Shown here piece after piece: positions 8,514 through 16,813 of a stretch of DNA of 64,000 nucleotides (positions are counted from its first letter, which is position 1; each line of letters begins with the position of its first letter). Source of the stretch: Flavobacterium gillisiae (GTDB lineage Bacteria > Bacteroidota > Bacteroidia > Flavobacteriales > Flavobacteriaceae); NCBI RefSeq assembly GCF_900107635.1, contig NZ_FNRD01000006.1:1-64000 (forward strand), given 5' to 3'. Made by a program: the position numbers and the translations under genes. Under the pieces are notes generated by a model. It was not told the DNA's origin. It saw nothing but the letters and a program-made list of their open reading frames with translations, and did not search any database.

Positions 8514-9307
8514 TAATCCGCTGTTTGAATAGTAATCGGAAGAGAGTATAGTACTCTAACCGGTTTTCCATTTTGAATTCCTGGATTCCATCTCGGGCAT
8601 TTAGTCAAAACTCTGATAGCTTCTTTTCCAGTTCCATAACCAATATCTCTTAATACTTTGATATCTGTTAATGAACCATCTTTTTCAACTACAAAAGTAA
8701 CATAAACTTTACCCTTAAGACCTTCTTCTTCTGGCGCACGATAGTTTTTCCCTACATAGCTGTAGAACTTATCCATACCACCTGGAAATTCAGGTTTTAC
8801 TTCGATACCTGCTGTGTTGTAAATTTGATTGTCTTCTTCAACAATTTTTGTTGGACCTGGACCTACTGGAGCAACAGATAAAACTGCATCTGGATCTCCT
8901 TTTATAGTTTCGGCACCAATCTTTTTTTCTTTAATCTCGACAATTTTCGGTGGGTCTTCAGTCACTTCTTCAGCCTTTGCAACTACTGGTTTCACAAACT
9001 TAACCACATCCACTTTAGGTGGTGGCGGTGGTGGTGGTGGAACGTTTAATTTAGGCTCTTCTTTCTTAGGCGGCAATTTAATCGCAGTGATCTTTATATC
9101 TCTGTCAATCTCTTGCTCATCACCTTTAGGGATTAAGTCTAGAATAAGAGGAGCTGCCACAGCAACACTAAATACTATAGCTCCAAGAATAAGAGCTTTA
9201 ATAGTAGTTTTTCTGTTTGACTTCCTCAATTCATAAGCTCCGTAAGTTTTATTACGTCCCTCGAATACGATATCAAGCCATTGGTTTTTTAATATATCTA
9301 ATTTCAT
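8513..9307 (-). CDS. tonB: Energy transducer TonB
   Basis: A 264-residue TonB. The cytoplasmic N-terminus contains GRNKTYGAYELRKSN, followed by one membrane helix (about 33-55). A proline-rich periplasmic spacer includes a run of eight prolines around residue 90. A C-terminal TonB domain (about 175-260) contains PGGMDKFYSYVGKN, GKVYVTFVVEKDGS and RVLYSLPITI. It transmits proton-motive force from ExbB/ExbD to outer-membrane receptors. It lies 40 nt after the second exbD and overlaps the next small gene. Confidence 0.93.
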   Translation of the reverse strand: MKLDILKNQWLDIVFEGRNKTYGAYELRKSNRKTTIKALILGAIVFSVAVAAPLILDLIPKGDEQEIDRDIKITAIKLPPKKEEPKLNVPPPPPPPPKVDVVKFVKPVVAKAEEVTEDPPKIVEIKEKKIGAETIKGDPDAVLSVAPVGPGPTKIVEEDNQIYNTAGIEVKPEFPGGMDKFYSYVGKNYRAPEEEGLKGKVYVTFVVEKDGSLTDIKVLRDIGYGTGKEAIRVLTKCPRWNPGIQNGKPVRVLYSLPITIQTAD

Positions 9308-9346
9308 TTTTCTTAATTATTAGGTTATTGGGGAATAAGAATGAAC

Positions 9347-9910
9347 TTATTTTCCTTCTAACAATTTTTGTTCTTCAGGAGAAAACTCAGGAACGATAGC
9401 GTAATTACCAAAATCTCCTATCCCAACAATTGCCATTTCATCAAGTATATCAATTAAATTTTTGTAATTTGATTTCTTACTTGGTTTGATAATAACAATC
9501 AATCCGTTTTTAGGTTTACCTTTAGCTGCAGAATACGCCAAAACTGATTGTTGTCTAGTCAACAATTCTTTACGTATACCATCTTTTCCAAAAGCCAAAT
9601 CTTTAGGACCTCCAATAGGAGTAGCCAACAAACCAACATAGTAAACCAACTTATTATCAGCACCTAACAAAATTGTCATAGTACGATTTTCGTCAACTTT
9701 CATATCCACATTGTCTTTGTTAGGATCTTTATCTGGCAACCCCAAGCTCATCGATTGAGGTTTAGACAACGTCGTGGTAAGCATAAAGAATGTGATTAAT
9801 AAGAAAGCCAAATCCACCATAGCAGTTAAATCTACTTTTGCGTTTGATTTTTTACTTCTTACTTTACCACCTTTTCCGCCTCCACCGTCGCCGGTATTTA
9901 ATTCAGCCAT
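9347..9910 (-). CDS. exbD: Biopolymer transporter ExbD (second copy)
   Basis: A 187-residue protein. A Gly/Lys-rich cytoplasmic tail precedes a single membrane helix with the ExbD motif VDLTAMVDLAFLLITFFM, with candidate proton-path aspartates Asp27 and Asp33. A periplasmic domain of about 135 residues follows. It partners with ExbB and TonB. It comes 19 nt after the other exbD. Two non-identical ExbD proteins per TonB operon are a recurrent Flavobacteria arrangement; I recall one of them affecting virulence and iron uptake in a fish pathogen of this genus. Confidence 0.92.
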   Translation of the reverse strand: MAELNTGDGGGGKGGKVRSKKSNAKVDLTAMVDLAFLLITFFMLTTTLSKPQSMSLGLPDKDPNKDNVDMKVDENRTMTILLGADNKLVYYVGLLATPIGGPKDLAFGKDGIRKELLTRQQSVLAYSAAKGKPKNGLIVIIKPSKKSNYKNLIDILDEMAIVGIGDFGNYAIVPEFSPEEQKLLEGK

Positions 9911-9928
9911 TTTAGTGTCTTTTTTTTA

Positions 9929-10540
9929 TTAAAAATCTTTTCCTCTTAAACCAGTAACTAAACTAAAGCTATTGATTTTTTGCTCTTGTAAAATATCCAT
10001 TACTTTTTTAATAGCTGGATATTCTTCTTTTGCATCACCTTTAATAGCGACCTGCAATTCTTTATCGTTTACCTCTATATTCGCAATACGCGCATTATAG
10101 ATCCACTCCTTCAATTGATTATCTAATGAATCTGTAGGAATACCAGGCTGCCCCGCTTTACTTCTATCAGCTGCTTTCATTTCAATAATTTGTTGAAGAT
10201 TAAGAATTGGCACACCAAAATCATCCATCCTTGAGAATGTACTTTTGTCAGCGTCAGTGAAAGTAACACCGTACTTCTCTGCCATCAACTCTAACGTTCT
10301 CACTCGAACTTCTTTTCCTTTTAAATCAAAGAATACTTTTCCTTTACCTACAGTTAATGTAGCTAAATCAGTTTCAGGCAATTTAGTCTGAACCGTTGAA
10401 GATGGAGTATCCACTGGCAAAGCTTCAGGTATTTTGGCTGTCGAAGTCATTACAAAGAAGGTAAGCAAAAGGAATGCAACGTCACACATTGCAGTCATAT
10501 CCGTAGACCCCGGATTTTTTTTAATTATTATTTTAGCCAT
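9929..10540 (-). CDS. exbD: Biopolymer transporter ExbD (first copy)
   Basis: A 203-residue ExbD with a short cytoplasmic start and the membrane motif STDMTAMCDVAFLLLTFF (Asp14 and Asp20 as candidate proton-carrying residues). Its periplasmic domain is longer than that of the other copy. It includes a DADKSTFSRMDDFGVPILN region and a C-terminal ANIEVNDKELQVAIKGDAK strand segment. It follows exbB closely. The two ExbD copies diverge strongly outside the helix, so they are unlikely to be simple backups of each other. Confidence 0.92.
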   Translation of the reverse strand: MAKIIIKKNPGSTDMTAMCDVAFLLLTFFVMTSTAKIPEALPVDTPSSTVQTKLPETDLATLTVGKGKVFFDLKGKEVRVRTLELMAEKYGVTFTDADKSTFSRMDDFGVPILNLQQIIEMKAADRSKAGQPGIPTDSLDNQLKEWIYNARIANIEVNDKELQVAIKGDAKEEYPAIKKVMDILQEQKINSFSLVTGLRGKDF

Positions 10541-10576
10541 TCTTTTTGTTTTTTAATTGATATAAATATCAACATA

Positions 10577-11395
10577 TTATTGCTTCAAACTTCCTCTGAA
10601 TCTTCTGTAAGTATTTACAATTGAAACAGCAGCCTCATCAATTGAATAAGTTAAATCATCAATTTTAGAAGTAAAGAAATTGTAAGAGATAATTGCTACC
10701 GCTGAAGTTCCAATACCAGTTGCAGTATTAATAAGTGCTTCAGAAATACCTGCTGCAAGAGCCGCTTGATCAGGAGTACCTGCTGCTGCTAACGCACCAA
10801 ACGCTTTAATCATACCTGATACAGTTCCTAATAATCCAATAAGAGTTCCTAAAGAAACTAAAGACGAAATAATCGTCATGTTCTTTTGCAACATTGGCAT
10901 TTCAAGAGATGTAGCTTCTTCGATTTCTTTGTGAATAGTCTCTGACGCTTCTTCACTATTAAATCCTTCTTTTTTCACTGCTTGGTATTTTACTAGCGCA
11001 GATTTAATTGCATTTGCAACAGAACCTTGTTGTTTATCACAAGCTGCAATAGCTTCATCAATTTCACCTTGTTTGATACTAGCTTGTACCTTAGTCATAA
11101 AAGTATCTAGTTTAGTTTTACCAGCTGCCTTAGATATAACAACATATCTTTCGATAGAAAAAACAAGAACCATCAATAACATTCCTAATAATACTGGCAC
11201 AACCGCACCTCCATGATAAACTTGCCCCAAAGTATTCAATGGGTGTCCAGTTTCGATATTCCCTCCTTCAAAATTCGAAGGATTACCCATGATAAATTTC
11301 CAGATCAATACACCAACACCAATACATGCAAGAATAATCATTCCTGAAACCATTCCACCACCGTTTGAAGTGCTTTCTTTTTTAACGTTTGCCAT
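10577..11395 (-). CDS. exbB: MotA/TolQ/ExbB proton channel protein
   Basis: I use the ATG at 11395, giving MANVKKEST... and 272 residues; the longer frame adds 21 residues from the AT-rich leader. Membrane helices are near residues 16-38 and 63-85. A cytoplasmic domain follows, then the paired C-terminal helices with SLVSLGTLIGLLGTVSGMI and ALINTATGIGTSAVAIISY. It forms the proton channel with ExbD and energises TonB. It is the first gene of a seven-gene minus-strand operon, with a TAnnTTTG box 61 nt upstream. Confidence 0.92.
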   Translation of the reverse strand: MANVKKESTSNGGGMVSGMIILACIGVGVLIWKFIMGNPSNFEGGNIETGHPLNTLGQVYHGGAVVPVLLGMLLMVLVFSIERYVVISKAAGKTKLDTFMTKVQASIKQGEIDEAIAACDKQQGSVANAIKSALVKYQAVKKEGFNSEEASETIHKEIEEATSLEMPMLQKNMTIISSLVSLGTLIGLLGTVSGMIKAFGALAAAGTPDQAALAAGISEALINTATGIGTSAVAIISYNFFTSKIDDLTYSIDEAAVSIVNTYRRFRGSLKQ

Positions 11396-11455
11396 TTTTT
11401 TTAATTTTAATAGTTTTAAATAATTTATTTTAGTTGTAATAAACTTGTAGTCCCG

Positions 11456-11463
11456 CAAATTTA
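11456..11463 (-). promoter_or_regulatory. Putative -7 box of the exbB operon (TAAATTTG)
   Basis: Minus-strand TAAATTTG fits TAnnTTTG, about 61 nt before the exbB ATG. A CAA on the plus strand at 11475 (TTG on the minus strand) is too close for the usual -33 spacing. Confidence 0.35.
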
Positions 11464-11769
11464 TATGTTTAGTTCAAATAAAAAAACTTTTTTTAATTTT
11501 ATTCGAATTTAATTTATTCAAAAAAAAACTAATATTTTTCAATATATGAATTTTAATCAATATCATTAAACAAATTTAATGTTTTTTGATATATAAACTA
11601 TCTTTTTGTGAAAAATTAAGCTAATATAATAACAAACAGAATTTAATACATTAAAATAAGTTTTTCCACTATTAGCAACAAAAGAGCAATAAAACTGCAG
11701 TAAAATCCAAAATTACCTCATTTCAAAAAATAATAATATCTTGCAAGTAAATCCAACACAATCAATGTT
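11464..11769. other. AT-rich divergent intergenic region
   Basis: About 300 nt between the divergent exbB operon and the HerA-like gene. It is very AT-rich with many A and T runs. I see no conserved repeat, no coding frame and no convincing TAnnTTTG box for the rightward gene. Confidence 0.6.
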
Positions 11770-13314
11770 ATGAACAGAAAAGAAGATTTCATAAAGCATA
11801 TCACCGCGGGATACACTTCCAAAGGGGAAAGTATTATTCTAGGAGGAGCCATACTCGATGGTGAGGCCATAGCAGACGCCTATGTAAAAATCCCATTAAA
11901 AACACTTAACAGACATGGTTTAATTGCCGGCGCCACCGGAACTGGAAAAACCAAAACTATTCAAGTTTTATCAGAACAGCTATCATCATTTGGAATTCCA
12001 GTATTAATGATGGACATAAAAGGAGATTTTAGCGGTATCGCCAAAGAAGGCGAGGAAAAATCATTTATTACCGAAAGACATGCCAAAATCAACTTACCAT
12101 ATAGTATAGCTAAATTTCCAGTTGAGTTATTAACGCTATCCGAACAAAACGGAGTACGCCTGCGCGCCACTGTTTCCGAGTTTGGACCGGTATTATTTTC
12201 GCGGATTTTAGACTTGAACGATACTCAAGCTGGTGTCATGTCAGTAATATTTAAATATTGTGATGATAACAAAATGCCTTTATTAGACCTTAAAGACATT
12301 AAAAAAGTAATCAATTTCATAACAGAAGAAGGAAAAGATGAAATAACGAAAAACTACGGAAGAATTTCCACTTCGACGACGGGAATCATTCTTAGAAAAA
12401 TAATCGAATTAGAACAACAGGGAGCAGAACTGTTTTTTGGAGAGATGTCCTTTGACATCGATGATTTAATGCGAATAGATGAAAATGGAAAAGGATATAT
12501 TAACATAATCCGACTAACGGATATTCAAGACAAACCAAAATTATTTTCTACTTTCATGTTGAGCCTCCTTGCAGAGATATACCAGCAAATGCCAGAGAAA
12601 GGTGATTCAGAACAACCTGAATTAGTGATTTTTATTGACGAAGCACATTTAATATTTAACGAAGCCAGTAAAGCATTACTGGATCAAATAGAGATGATTG
12701 TAAAGCTGATTCGCTCAAAAGGAATTGGAATTTACTTTGTAACCCAAAATCCAATGGATGTTCCAAGTGGTGTTCTGGCACAATTAGGTCTGAAAATACA
12801 ACACGCATTGAGAGCTTTTACTGCTAAAGACAGACAGTCTATAAAATTGACAGCAGACAATTATCCTACATCTGATTATTACAACACAAGCGAAGTATTA
12901 ACCAGTTTAGGAATTGGTGAAGCATTGGTTACGGCTTTAAGCGAAAAAGGAATTCCAACTCCCCTTGTGGCTACTATGATGCGCGCTCCAATGAGCCGAA
13001 TGGATGTTTTATCTGAAAGTGAAATTCAAAACATCAATAACAACTCTAGATTAGTCAAGAAATATAGCGAGCTTATTGATCGTGAGAGTGCTTATGAAAT
13101 GCTAAATAAGAAAATCACCGTCATCGAAAACGCGACTGCTGCGGAAGCTCAAAAAGAAGCGGATGAAAAAGCAGAACAAAAGGCAACAAAAACCAGAGCC
13201 ACTAAATCAAGTAACACAACCAGTGCTGTAAGCAAGTCGGTTATTAAAGTACTTACTAGCGCTACCTTTATTAGAGGAGTGTTTGGTGTACTGACAAAAA
13301 TATTCAAAAAATAA
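11770..13314 (+). CDS. HerA-like ATPase, DUF853 family
   Basis: A 514-residue P-loop ATPase. Walker A GATGTGKT lies at 54-61, and FIDEAHLIF (about 288-296) is Walker B. The sensor-like stretch GIGIYFVTQNPMDVPSGVL is typical of HerA/VirB4-type helicase-translocases. The C-terminal 80 residues are Ala/Lys-rich and probably helical or disordered, ending in a hydrophobic ATFIRGVFGVLTKIF tail. DUF853 (YjgR-like) proteins are annotated as helicases without firm function. No NurA-like nuclease is adjacent. A cupin gene follows after 54 nt containing a weak hairpin. Confidence 0.87.
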   Translation: MNRKEDFIKHITAGYTSKGESIILGGAILDGEAIADAYVKIPLKTLNRHGLIAGATGTGKTKTIQVLSEQLSSFGIPVLMMDIKGDFSGIAKEGEEKSFITERHAKINLPYSIAKFPVELLTLSEQNGVRLRATVSEFGPVLFSRILDLNDTQAGVMSVIFKYCDDNKMPLLDLKDIKKVINFITEEGKDEITKNYGRISTSTTGIILRKIIELEQQGAELFFGEMSFDIDDLMRIDENGKGYINIIRLTDIQDKPKLFSTFMLSLLAEIYQQMPEKGDSEQPELVIFIDEAHLIFNEASKALLDQIEMIVKLIRSKGIGIYFVTQNPMDVPSGVLAQLGLKIQHALRAFTAKDRQSIKLTADNYPTSDYYNTSEVLTSLGIGEALVTALSEKGIPTPLVATMMRAPMSRMDVLSESEIQNINNNSRLVKKYSELIDRESAYEMLNKKITVIENATAAEAQKEADEKAEQKATKTRATKSSNTTSAVSKSVIKVLTSATFIRGVFGVLTKIFKK

Positions 13315-13324
13315 AACTATTTAA

Positions 13325-13351
13325 AACCTCTCTTAACTAATAGGAGAGGTT
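13325..13351 (+). terminator. Weak hairpin after the HerA-like gene
   Basis: An 8-bp stem (13325-13332 with 13344-13351) with an 11-nt loop, followed by CCTTAATTT. The U-tract is poor, so termination may be partial before the cupin gene. Confidence 0.45.
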
Positions 13352-13368
13352 CCTTAATTTTCAGGATC

Positions 13369-13728
13369 ATGAAAAAATACTTCATACAAGACACACCTTT
13401 TATAGTTCCGACAACTGACGGAAAGCTAATCGAAGAACACCACGGACTTGCAACAACAAACAATCCCGAAATATCAATTGCTCATATGATCGCACCTCCT
13501 AAATGGAGTGAACCATTTCAAACTCCAGAGTTTGAAGAGTACACGTACATCATAAAAGGTAAAAAACAGTTTATTATTGACGAGGAAATTATTGTTCTTG
13601 AAGCAGGACAATCCATAAAAATAGAGAAAAATACACGAGTTCAATACTCTAATCCATTTGACGAACCATGTGAGTATATCGCGATATGCAAGCCTGCATT
13701 TGATTTCACCAAAGTGCATCGAGAATAA
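13369..13728 (+). CDS. Cupin-domain protein
   Basis: A 119-residue single-cupin protein. The beta-barrel motifs are recognisable: PKWSEPFQTPEFEEYTYIIKGK (motif 1 region, with few of the usual histidines) and EAGQSIKIEKNTRVQYSNP (motif 2). The usual metal-binding His-x-His of motif 1 appears replaced (SEPFQTPEFEEYTY), so metal binding is uncertain. It probably binds a small ligand. It lies between the HerA-like ATPase and cstA on the same strand. No specific function can be given. Confidence 0.75.
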   Translation: MKKYFIQDTPFIVPTTDGKLIEEHHGLATTNNPEISIAHMIAPPKWSEPFQTPEFEEYTYIIKGKKQFIIDEEIIVLEAGQSIKIEKNTRVQYSNPFDEPCEYIAICKPAFDFTKVHRE

Positions 13729-13810
13729 TAAATATATCAAAGACCTTTTATGTTATTAATAATATTAACTTCAAACTCTTAAAGAATTTTAATTAATTGA
13801 ATACAACATT

Positions 13811-15232
13811 ATGATAACATTTATTACTGCCATAGTTTTATTAGTATTAGGATATGTTTTTTACGGTAAATTTGTCGAAAGCATATTTAAGCCGGATGCT
13901 AACAGAGCTACCCCTGCCTATACTCACGCGGATGGAGTAGATTTCGTTCCCATGGACAGCAATAAAAACTCCTTGATTCAGGTTTTAAATATCGCAGGAG
14001 TAGGACCAATTTTCGGTCCAATATTAGGAGCCCTATATGGGCCAGTAGCTTTTCTTTGGATAGTAGTTGGTGCCATTTTTGCGGGCGCAGTTCACGATTA
14101 TTTAACGGGAATGATCTCCATGAGATATGGTGGCGCTCATTTGCCTGCACTAGCTTCATTATTTTTAGGTAAATATTTTAGTCACGTCGTTAATTTCTTC
14201 ACCGTCCTTCTACTTCTTTTAGTAGGAACTGTTTTTATTTCTGCACCGGCAAGTATGATAGATGACCTTATAGGTAAAGATTTAAATATGTTCACCCTAA
14301 TTGTAATAGCTATTTTTGCATATTATATCATCGCTACAATATTACCTATCGATAAAATTATTGGAAAAATATACCCTGTCCTTGGTCTTCTACTATTATT
14401 GAGTGCCGTAGGTGTTGCAATAGGAATGTTTATGTATGGCAATCCAATTCCGGAATTAACACTGACCAACATGCATCCTAAAGACATTCCGTATTACCCT
14501 GTAATATTTTTAACGATATCTTGTGGTGCTTTATCTGGATTTCACGCAACCCAATCTCCAATAATTGCTAGAACCATTAGAAATGAGAAAGACGGGCGAA
14601 AAATATTTTACGGAATGATGATCGTTGAAGGAGTTATTGCAATGGTTTGGGCCGCAGCCGCTATGAGTCTTATGAGTGGTGAAGGTCTTAGTGCTTTACT
14701 AGCAAATGAAGGACTTCCTGGAGTAGTACATAAAATCGCAACAGTATTTTTAGGAACAATTGGCGGAACAATTGCTATTTTAGGTGTAATTGTTTTACCA
14801 ATAACATCTGGAGACACTTCCTTTAGAGCAGCGAGAATGATTATTGCAGATTACCTAAAAATTGATCAGAAGGCTCTTAAAAACCGCTTTATGATTGCAA
14901 TACCACTTTTTGTTATTGCATTTGTTCTAACTAAAATAGATTTTCAACTTCTATGGAGATATTTTTCCTGGGCAAATCAAAGTATCGCGGCAATTGCCCT
15001 ATGGATTGGAACCGTTTATTTATACCAAAGGAAAACCCTTTATATTATTGCGTTAGTACCTGCGTTTTTCATAACATCTGTTCTCGGGTCTTTCCTTTTT
15101 TATGATCCTACCATCGGTTTTGGATTGGACATAGTAACCTCAGATATTATTGGAATTGTGATTGCTGTTTTAATAACGATTTTGTTCTTTGTTGTAATGA
15201 AGAATAATAAGGAATTACCTAAATCCGAATAA
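13811..15232 (+). CDS. Carbon starvation CstA-family transporter
   Basis: A 473-residue polytopic membrane protein with about 12-14 helices. CstA landmarks are QVLNIAGVGPIFGPILGALYG, AGAVHDYLTGMISMRYGG, CGALSGFHATQSPIIART and TSGDTSFRAARMIIAD. CstA/BtsT proteins import peptides or pyruvate. This member lacks the long C-terminus of the E. coli protein (about 700 residues), as is usual for the shorter Bacteroidota forms. It is transcribed singly; convergent KMO follows. The substrate (peptide or pyruvate) is inferred from family only. Confidence 0.87.
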   Translation: MITFITAIVLLVLGYVFYGKFVESIFKPDANRATPAYTHADGVDFVPMDSNKNSLIQVLNIAGVGPIFGPILGALYGPVAFLWIVVGAIFAGAVHDYLTGMISMRYGGAHLPALASLFLGKYFSHVVNFFTVLLLLLVGTVFISAPASMIDDLIGKDLNMFTLIVIAIFAYYIIATILPIDKIIGKIYPVLGLLLLLSAVGVAIGMFMYGNPIPELTLTNMHPKDIPYYPVIFLTISCGALSGFHATQSPIIARTIRNEKDGRKIFYGMMIVEGVIAMVWAAAAMSLMSGEGLSALLANEGLPGVVHKIATVFLGTIGGTIAILGVIVLPITSGDTSFRAARMIIADYLKIDQKALKNRFMIAIPLFVIAFVLTKIDFQLLWRYFSWANQSIAAIALWIGTVYLYQRKTLYIIALVPAFFITSVLGSFLFYDPTIGFGLDIVTSDIIGIVIAVLITILFFVVMKNNKELPKSE

Positions 15233-15375
15233 TTGGAGAAGCTAATGACTAGCACCACGGTATGATTAAAATTATCAATCCCGAACAGGAATTACCAGTA
15301 CAATTATAGCTCATATAAATTGTTACAGTGCCTTCACATGGGACTGTCGCAAAGCACATCTCAAATAGTAAATAC

Positions 15376-15410
15376 AGCAGTCAAGATTTAAACTTTAATT
15401 CTTGACTGCT
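15376..15410. terminator. Hairpin overlapping the KMO stop codon
   Basis: A perfect 10-bp stem (15376-15385 with 15401-15410) with a 15-nt loop. The last residues of KMO are encoded in its right arm and the stop codon lies in the loop. A T-run follows only on the plus strand, so it could end the cstA transcript. Confidence 0.45.
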
Positions 15411-16753
15411 TCTTTTTCATGTAAAAGGGTTAAGATCTTATTTTCAATCTCTTTGCTTTCCCAAACAGCCTCTATGTTTTCCGTTTTTAAAACTTCTTCC
15501 ATAATTGCATTTTGATCATCTCCTATCGCCAAAGCTTCAGTATAAGGACGATCACTAAATGTAACCCTACTATAAAGTGGAATCCACTTATCAGGGTGTT
15601 TATCTGAAAACCATTTTTCAATCTTCTTCTGCAGTAGGAATTTATCATCCGCTGTTTTAGAACTCATTTCCATAAAATTACGGTACGAAAGTTCTGCAAT
15701 AGCATCAGCGTTGGGCTTACGTGATTTCTCGTATTCTGAAAAAATCATTTCCCAATCATCCCCGTATTCCTCCATCATTTCACTTAGAATCGAAATGTCT
15801 TCAAATCCGGCGTTCATACCTTGTCCATAAAAAGGCACAATAGCATGACAAGCATCCCCTATCAAGGCAATTTTATCTTTATAAGTCCAAGGGTAACATT
15901 TCATAGTTACTAATGTACTTGTTGGATTTTTGAAAAAATCTTCGGCTAATTTTGGAATTACATCAATCGAATCAGGAAAGTTTTTTTCAAAAAACAACTC
16001 TACATCTTTTCTGTTTTCGAGCAATGCAAAAGAATTCTCTCCCTCAAAAGGCATAAACAAAGTACAGGTAAAACTACCGTCCAAATTGGATAGTGCAATC
16101 AACATATATTCCCCTCGCGGCCATATGTGAAATGAATTTTTATCCAACTTATGAGAACCATCAGGATTTGCAGGAATATTTAATTCTTTGTATCCAATAT
16201 TTAAAAACTCCTGCGAATAGTTAAACATACTCTGGCGTTGCATACGGTGTCGAATTCTCGAAAAAGCACCATCTGCACCAAAAACAATATCGTATTTCTT
16301 TTCTTCCCAAGCTCCTCTTTCCGTTTCTCCAATGTGTAGAGTAGCTTCAGATAAGGTAACGTCCCAAATTTTCTGTTCGAAGAAAAATTCCGCACCAGCT
16401 TGTTCTGCCAAATCAATCATTCTTCTGTTCAAATCTCCTCTGGAAATGGAGTAAATACTCTCTCCTTCTTGACCGTAATTTTGAAAATTAAGTTTGTCAA
16501 CCAAGTGAATGGCGCGTTTGTCCATGGGTATTGCGATTTCACGAACCGAATCCCCTACTCCAACGCCATCTAGTGCTTTCCAGCCCCTAGTTGACATTGC
16601 TAAATTAATAGAACGTCCTGAGAACTGAATTTGTCTAATGTCAGGACTTCTATCGTATATATGAACGGTATGTCCTGCTCTGCGTAAGTAAATAGCTAAT
16701 AAAGATCCGACTAAACCGGAACCTACGACTGCTATCTTTTTTGGAGTTTGCAT
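15395..16753 (-). CDS. kmo: Kynurenine 3-monooxygenase
   Basis: A 452-residue FAD-dependent aromatic hydroxylase that converts kynurenine to 3-hydroxykynurenine with NADPH and O2. It has the dinucleotide motif VVGSGLVGSLLA (Gly11-x-Gly13-x-x-Gly16) and the second FAD motif GDACHAIVPFYGQGMNAG starting at 299. RSINLAMSTRGWKALDGVG and DKRAIHLVDKLNFQNYGQ are typical of KMO. Kynureninase, which acts on its product, is encoded 4 kb away on the same strand. A TAnnTTTG box lies 21 nt upstream. The stop codon is inside a hairpin. Confidence 0.93.
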   Translation of the reverse strand: MQTPKKIAVVGSGLVGSLLAIYLRRAGHTVHIYDRSPDIRQIQFSGRSINLAMSTRGWKALDGVGVGDSVREIAIPMDKRAIHLVDKLNFQNYGQEGESIYSISRGDLNRRMIDLAEQAGAEFFFEQKIWDVTLSEATLHIGETERGAWEEKKYDIVFGADGAFSRIRHRMQRQSMFNYSQEFLNIGYKELNIPANPDGSHKLDKNSFHIWPRGEYMLIALSNLDGSFTCTLFMPFEGENSFALLENRKDVELFFEKNFPDSIDVIPKLAEDFFKNPTSTLVTMKCYPWTYKDKIALIGDACHAIVPFYGQGMNAGFEDISILSEMMEEYGDDWEMIFSEYEKSRKPNADAIAELSYRNFMEMSSKTADDKFLLQKKIEKWFSDKHPDKWIPLYSRVTFSDRPYTEALAIGDDQNAIMEEVLKTENIEAVWESKEIENKILTLLHEKEAVKN

Positions 16754-16773
16754 TATTTTCTATAAAAGTTAAG

Positions 16774-16781
16774 CAAAATTA
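16774..16781 (-). promoter_or_regulatory. Putative -7 box of kmo (TAATTTTG)
   Basis: Minus-strand TAATTTTG fits TAnnTTTG, 21 nt before the kmo ATG. Confidence 0.38.
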
Positions 16782-16813
16782 CTGATTTATTATTTTAAGG
16801 GCTTTAAAAACCT

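Noticed and set aside
8829..9236. Plus-strand open frame with a glycine run
   Set aside because: It is the reverse complement of the proline-rich spacer of TonB.
15233..15375. Possible small gene or regulatory RNA between cstA and kmo
   Set aside because: No open frame of useful length and no recognisable motif apart from the hairpin at its end.
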